Under the pieces are notes generated by a model. It saw only the letters and a program-made list of their open reading frames with translations. It made no database searches and was not told the DNA's origin. From the NCBI GenBank assembly GCA_003662485.1, contig QMYD01000068.1, positions 1 to 6,051 of the forward strand: a stretch of 6,051 bases of DNA. The letters are read 5' to 3'. The position numbers and the translations under genes are program-made. How positions within the stretch are numbered: the stretch's first letter is position 1; the number at the start of each line of letters is the position of its first letter. Shown one piece after another: positions 5,236 through 6,051 of this stretch. The stretch comes from Candidatus Hecatellales archaeon (lineage in GTDB: Archaea; Thermoproteota; Bathyarchaeia; Hecatellales; Hecatellaceae).

Positions 5236-6051
5236 TTAAACCCTTTCGCAGTGGAAGGCTTCGGGTAGGAGCCTTGTAAGGTTTGCCTCCATGGCTGCTA
5301 CGGGGTTTGGAAGCTGGAAGGCTTCTAAGACTTGGGGGTGGATTTCGCCTAGGAGAACAGCGTCAACTCCGCCTACCTGAAGCCATGCAGCCCTGCCTGG
5401 GATAAAGCTTGGATGCTCAGCGGGTTTAACCCTCCACTTATGGAAGCCGAGATGGTGGAGGAGGCTGTAGGCTACCGCCTGAATATCTTCATAGCCAGCC
5501 TTAAAGCCTGTTAAGGCTGCTGCAAGCCTACACTCAACCCTCGTGGCGGTTTCGGCTTCAGAGTCTGGAAGCACTACGTCGCCAACCTCGAAAACCTTCT
5601 GCGGGTATTCGGCGTGGGTGTTCTTGGAGAGGAATTCTAGGAGGCCTGGAATAACCCACCACCTTAAAACGGAGTATTCGGAGGTTAGGGGGTTGGCAAG
5701 CTCGGCTAGGTCTACGCCCTGAAGCCCCATCTTCACTGTTTGGGTTTCAGGGTTTGAGAGGAGGTAGCTGGTTACCTCCTGGAAGCCTAAGCCAGCCATA
5801 AGGTCTCTAATCTTCCGCCTAAGCTTGGTGGAGGGGAGGAGGCTTCCCGTGGTTGGAACCCTTAAAGGTTCAGGCTTAATCCTGTCGTAGTTGTAGCCTA
5901 TGGCTACCTCCTCAGCCACATCCACTGGATGCAGAATATCGCAGCGGTAGGGTGGAATGGAAACCTCAAGCTTCCGCCCTTTAACCTTGGCCTTGAAACC
6001 CATCCTCCCAAGGATTTCAGCTTGACCCCTAGCTGGGAGGCTGAAGCCTAG
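5236..6051 (-). CDS. pheT: Phenylalanyl-tRNA synthetase beta subunit, archaeal type (5' part outside window)
   Basis: The C-terminal 271 residues of PheRS beta, roughly half of an archaeal subunit of about 550. With the alpha subunit (PheS, not in the window) it forms the heterotetramer that charges tRNA-Phe. The fragment opens in the B5 domain, with the strongly typical SIPPYRCDILHPVDVAEEVAIGYNYDRI stretch at about 31-58. It continues into the catalytic-like core with LMAGLGFQEVTSYLLSN, LANPLTSEYSVLRWWVIPGLLEFL and KVFEVGDVV. It ends with PGRAAWLQVGG, LLGEIHPQVLEAFQLPNPVAAMEANL and a TAA at 5236-5238. Short archaeal/eukaryotic forms stop here and lack the bacterial C-terminal anticodon-binding FDX-ACB domain. 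The frame stays open through the right edge: the ATG at 6003 lies inside a conserved Arg-Met-Gly segment and is not the start. The reading frame is intact, and the identification is firm. Confidence 0.95.
   Translation of the reverse strand, partial: LGFSLPARGQAEILGRMGFKAKVKGRKLEVSIPPYRCDILHPVDVAEEVAIGYNYDRIKPEPLRVPTTGSLLPSTKLRRKIRDLMAGLGFQEVTSYLLSNPETQTVKMGLQGVDLAELANPLTSEYSVLRWWVIPGLLEFLSKNTHAEYPQKVFEVGDVVLPDSEAETATRVECRLAAALTGFKAGYEDIQAVAYSLLHHLGFHKWRVKPAEHPSFIPGRAAWLQVGGVDAVLLGEIHPQVLEAFQLPNPVAAMEANLTRLLPEAFHCERV

Noticed and set aside
5236..6003. Reading the ATG at 6003 as the pheT start
   Set aside because: The frame stays open for 16 more codons to the window edge, and those encode PheRS-like sequence (LGFSLPARGQAEILGR). 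The methionine is internal to the B5 domain region.

Overview
The window reads as archaeal chromosome. It carries an archaeal-type DnaG primase, an archaeal/eukaryotic-type tyrosyl-tRNA synthetase, an archaeal-type PheRS beta subunit and a small archaeal TOPRIM protein of the UPF0292 kind. Ribosome binding sites are AGGAG/GGAGGTG, and arginine is often AGG/AGA. The exact lineage cannot be fixed from this stretch. A thermophilic TACK-type archaeon (Bathyarchaeia or similar) is a guess.

All six protein genes lie on the minus strand, so transcription runs from high to low coordinates. The order is: 3' half of pheT (5236-6051, running off the right edge); a 318-bp gap without a protein gene; tyrS (3814-4917); a TOPRIM/RNase M5-like gene overlapping the end of tyrS by 14 bp (3390-3827); dnaG (2159-3310) behind its own likely promoter; a secreted HExxH zinc metallopeptidase (609-2132); and the start of an endonuclease IV-like TIM-barrel gene (1-585, running off the left edge). 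The last three are 26 and 23 bp apart and look like one operon. pheT, tyrS, the TOPRIM gene and dnaG all serve translation or nucleic-acid metabolism. The peptidase is the functional outsider.

The most unusual stretch is the gap between pheT and tyrS. It is visibly richer in G+C than its surroundings and holds two adjacent long inverted repeats: 4974-4989 with 5070-5085, and 5088-5102 with 5190-5204. Smaller nested hairpins lie inside the first. This is what a structured non-coding RNA gene of about 230-260 nt looks like. It does not match tRNA, 5S rRNA or SRP RNA. On the plus strand it carries short echoes of RNase P RNA conserved regions, but in permuted order and without room for the rest of that molecule. 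Its strand and identity are unresolved.

None of the five visible or inferred start codons is ATG.
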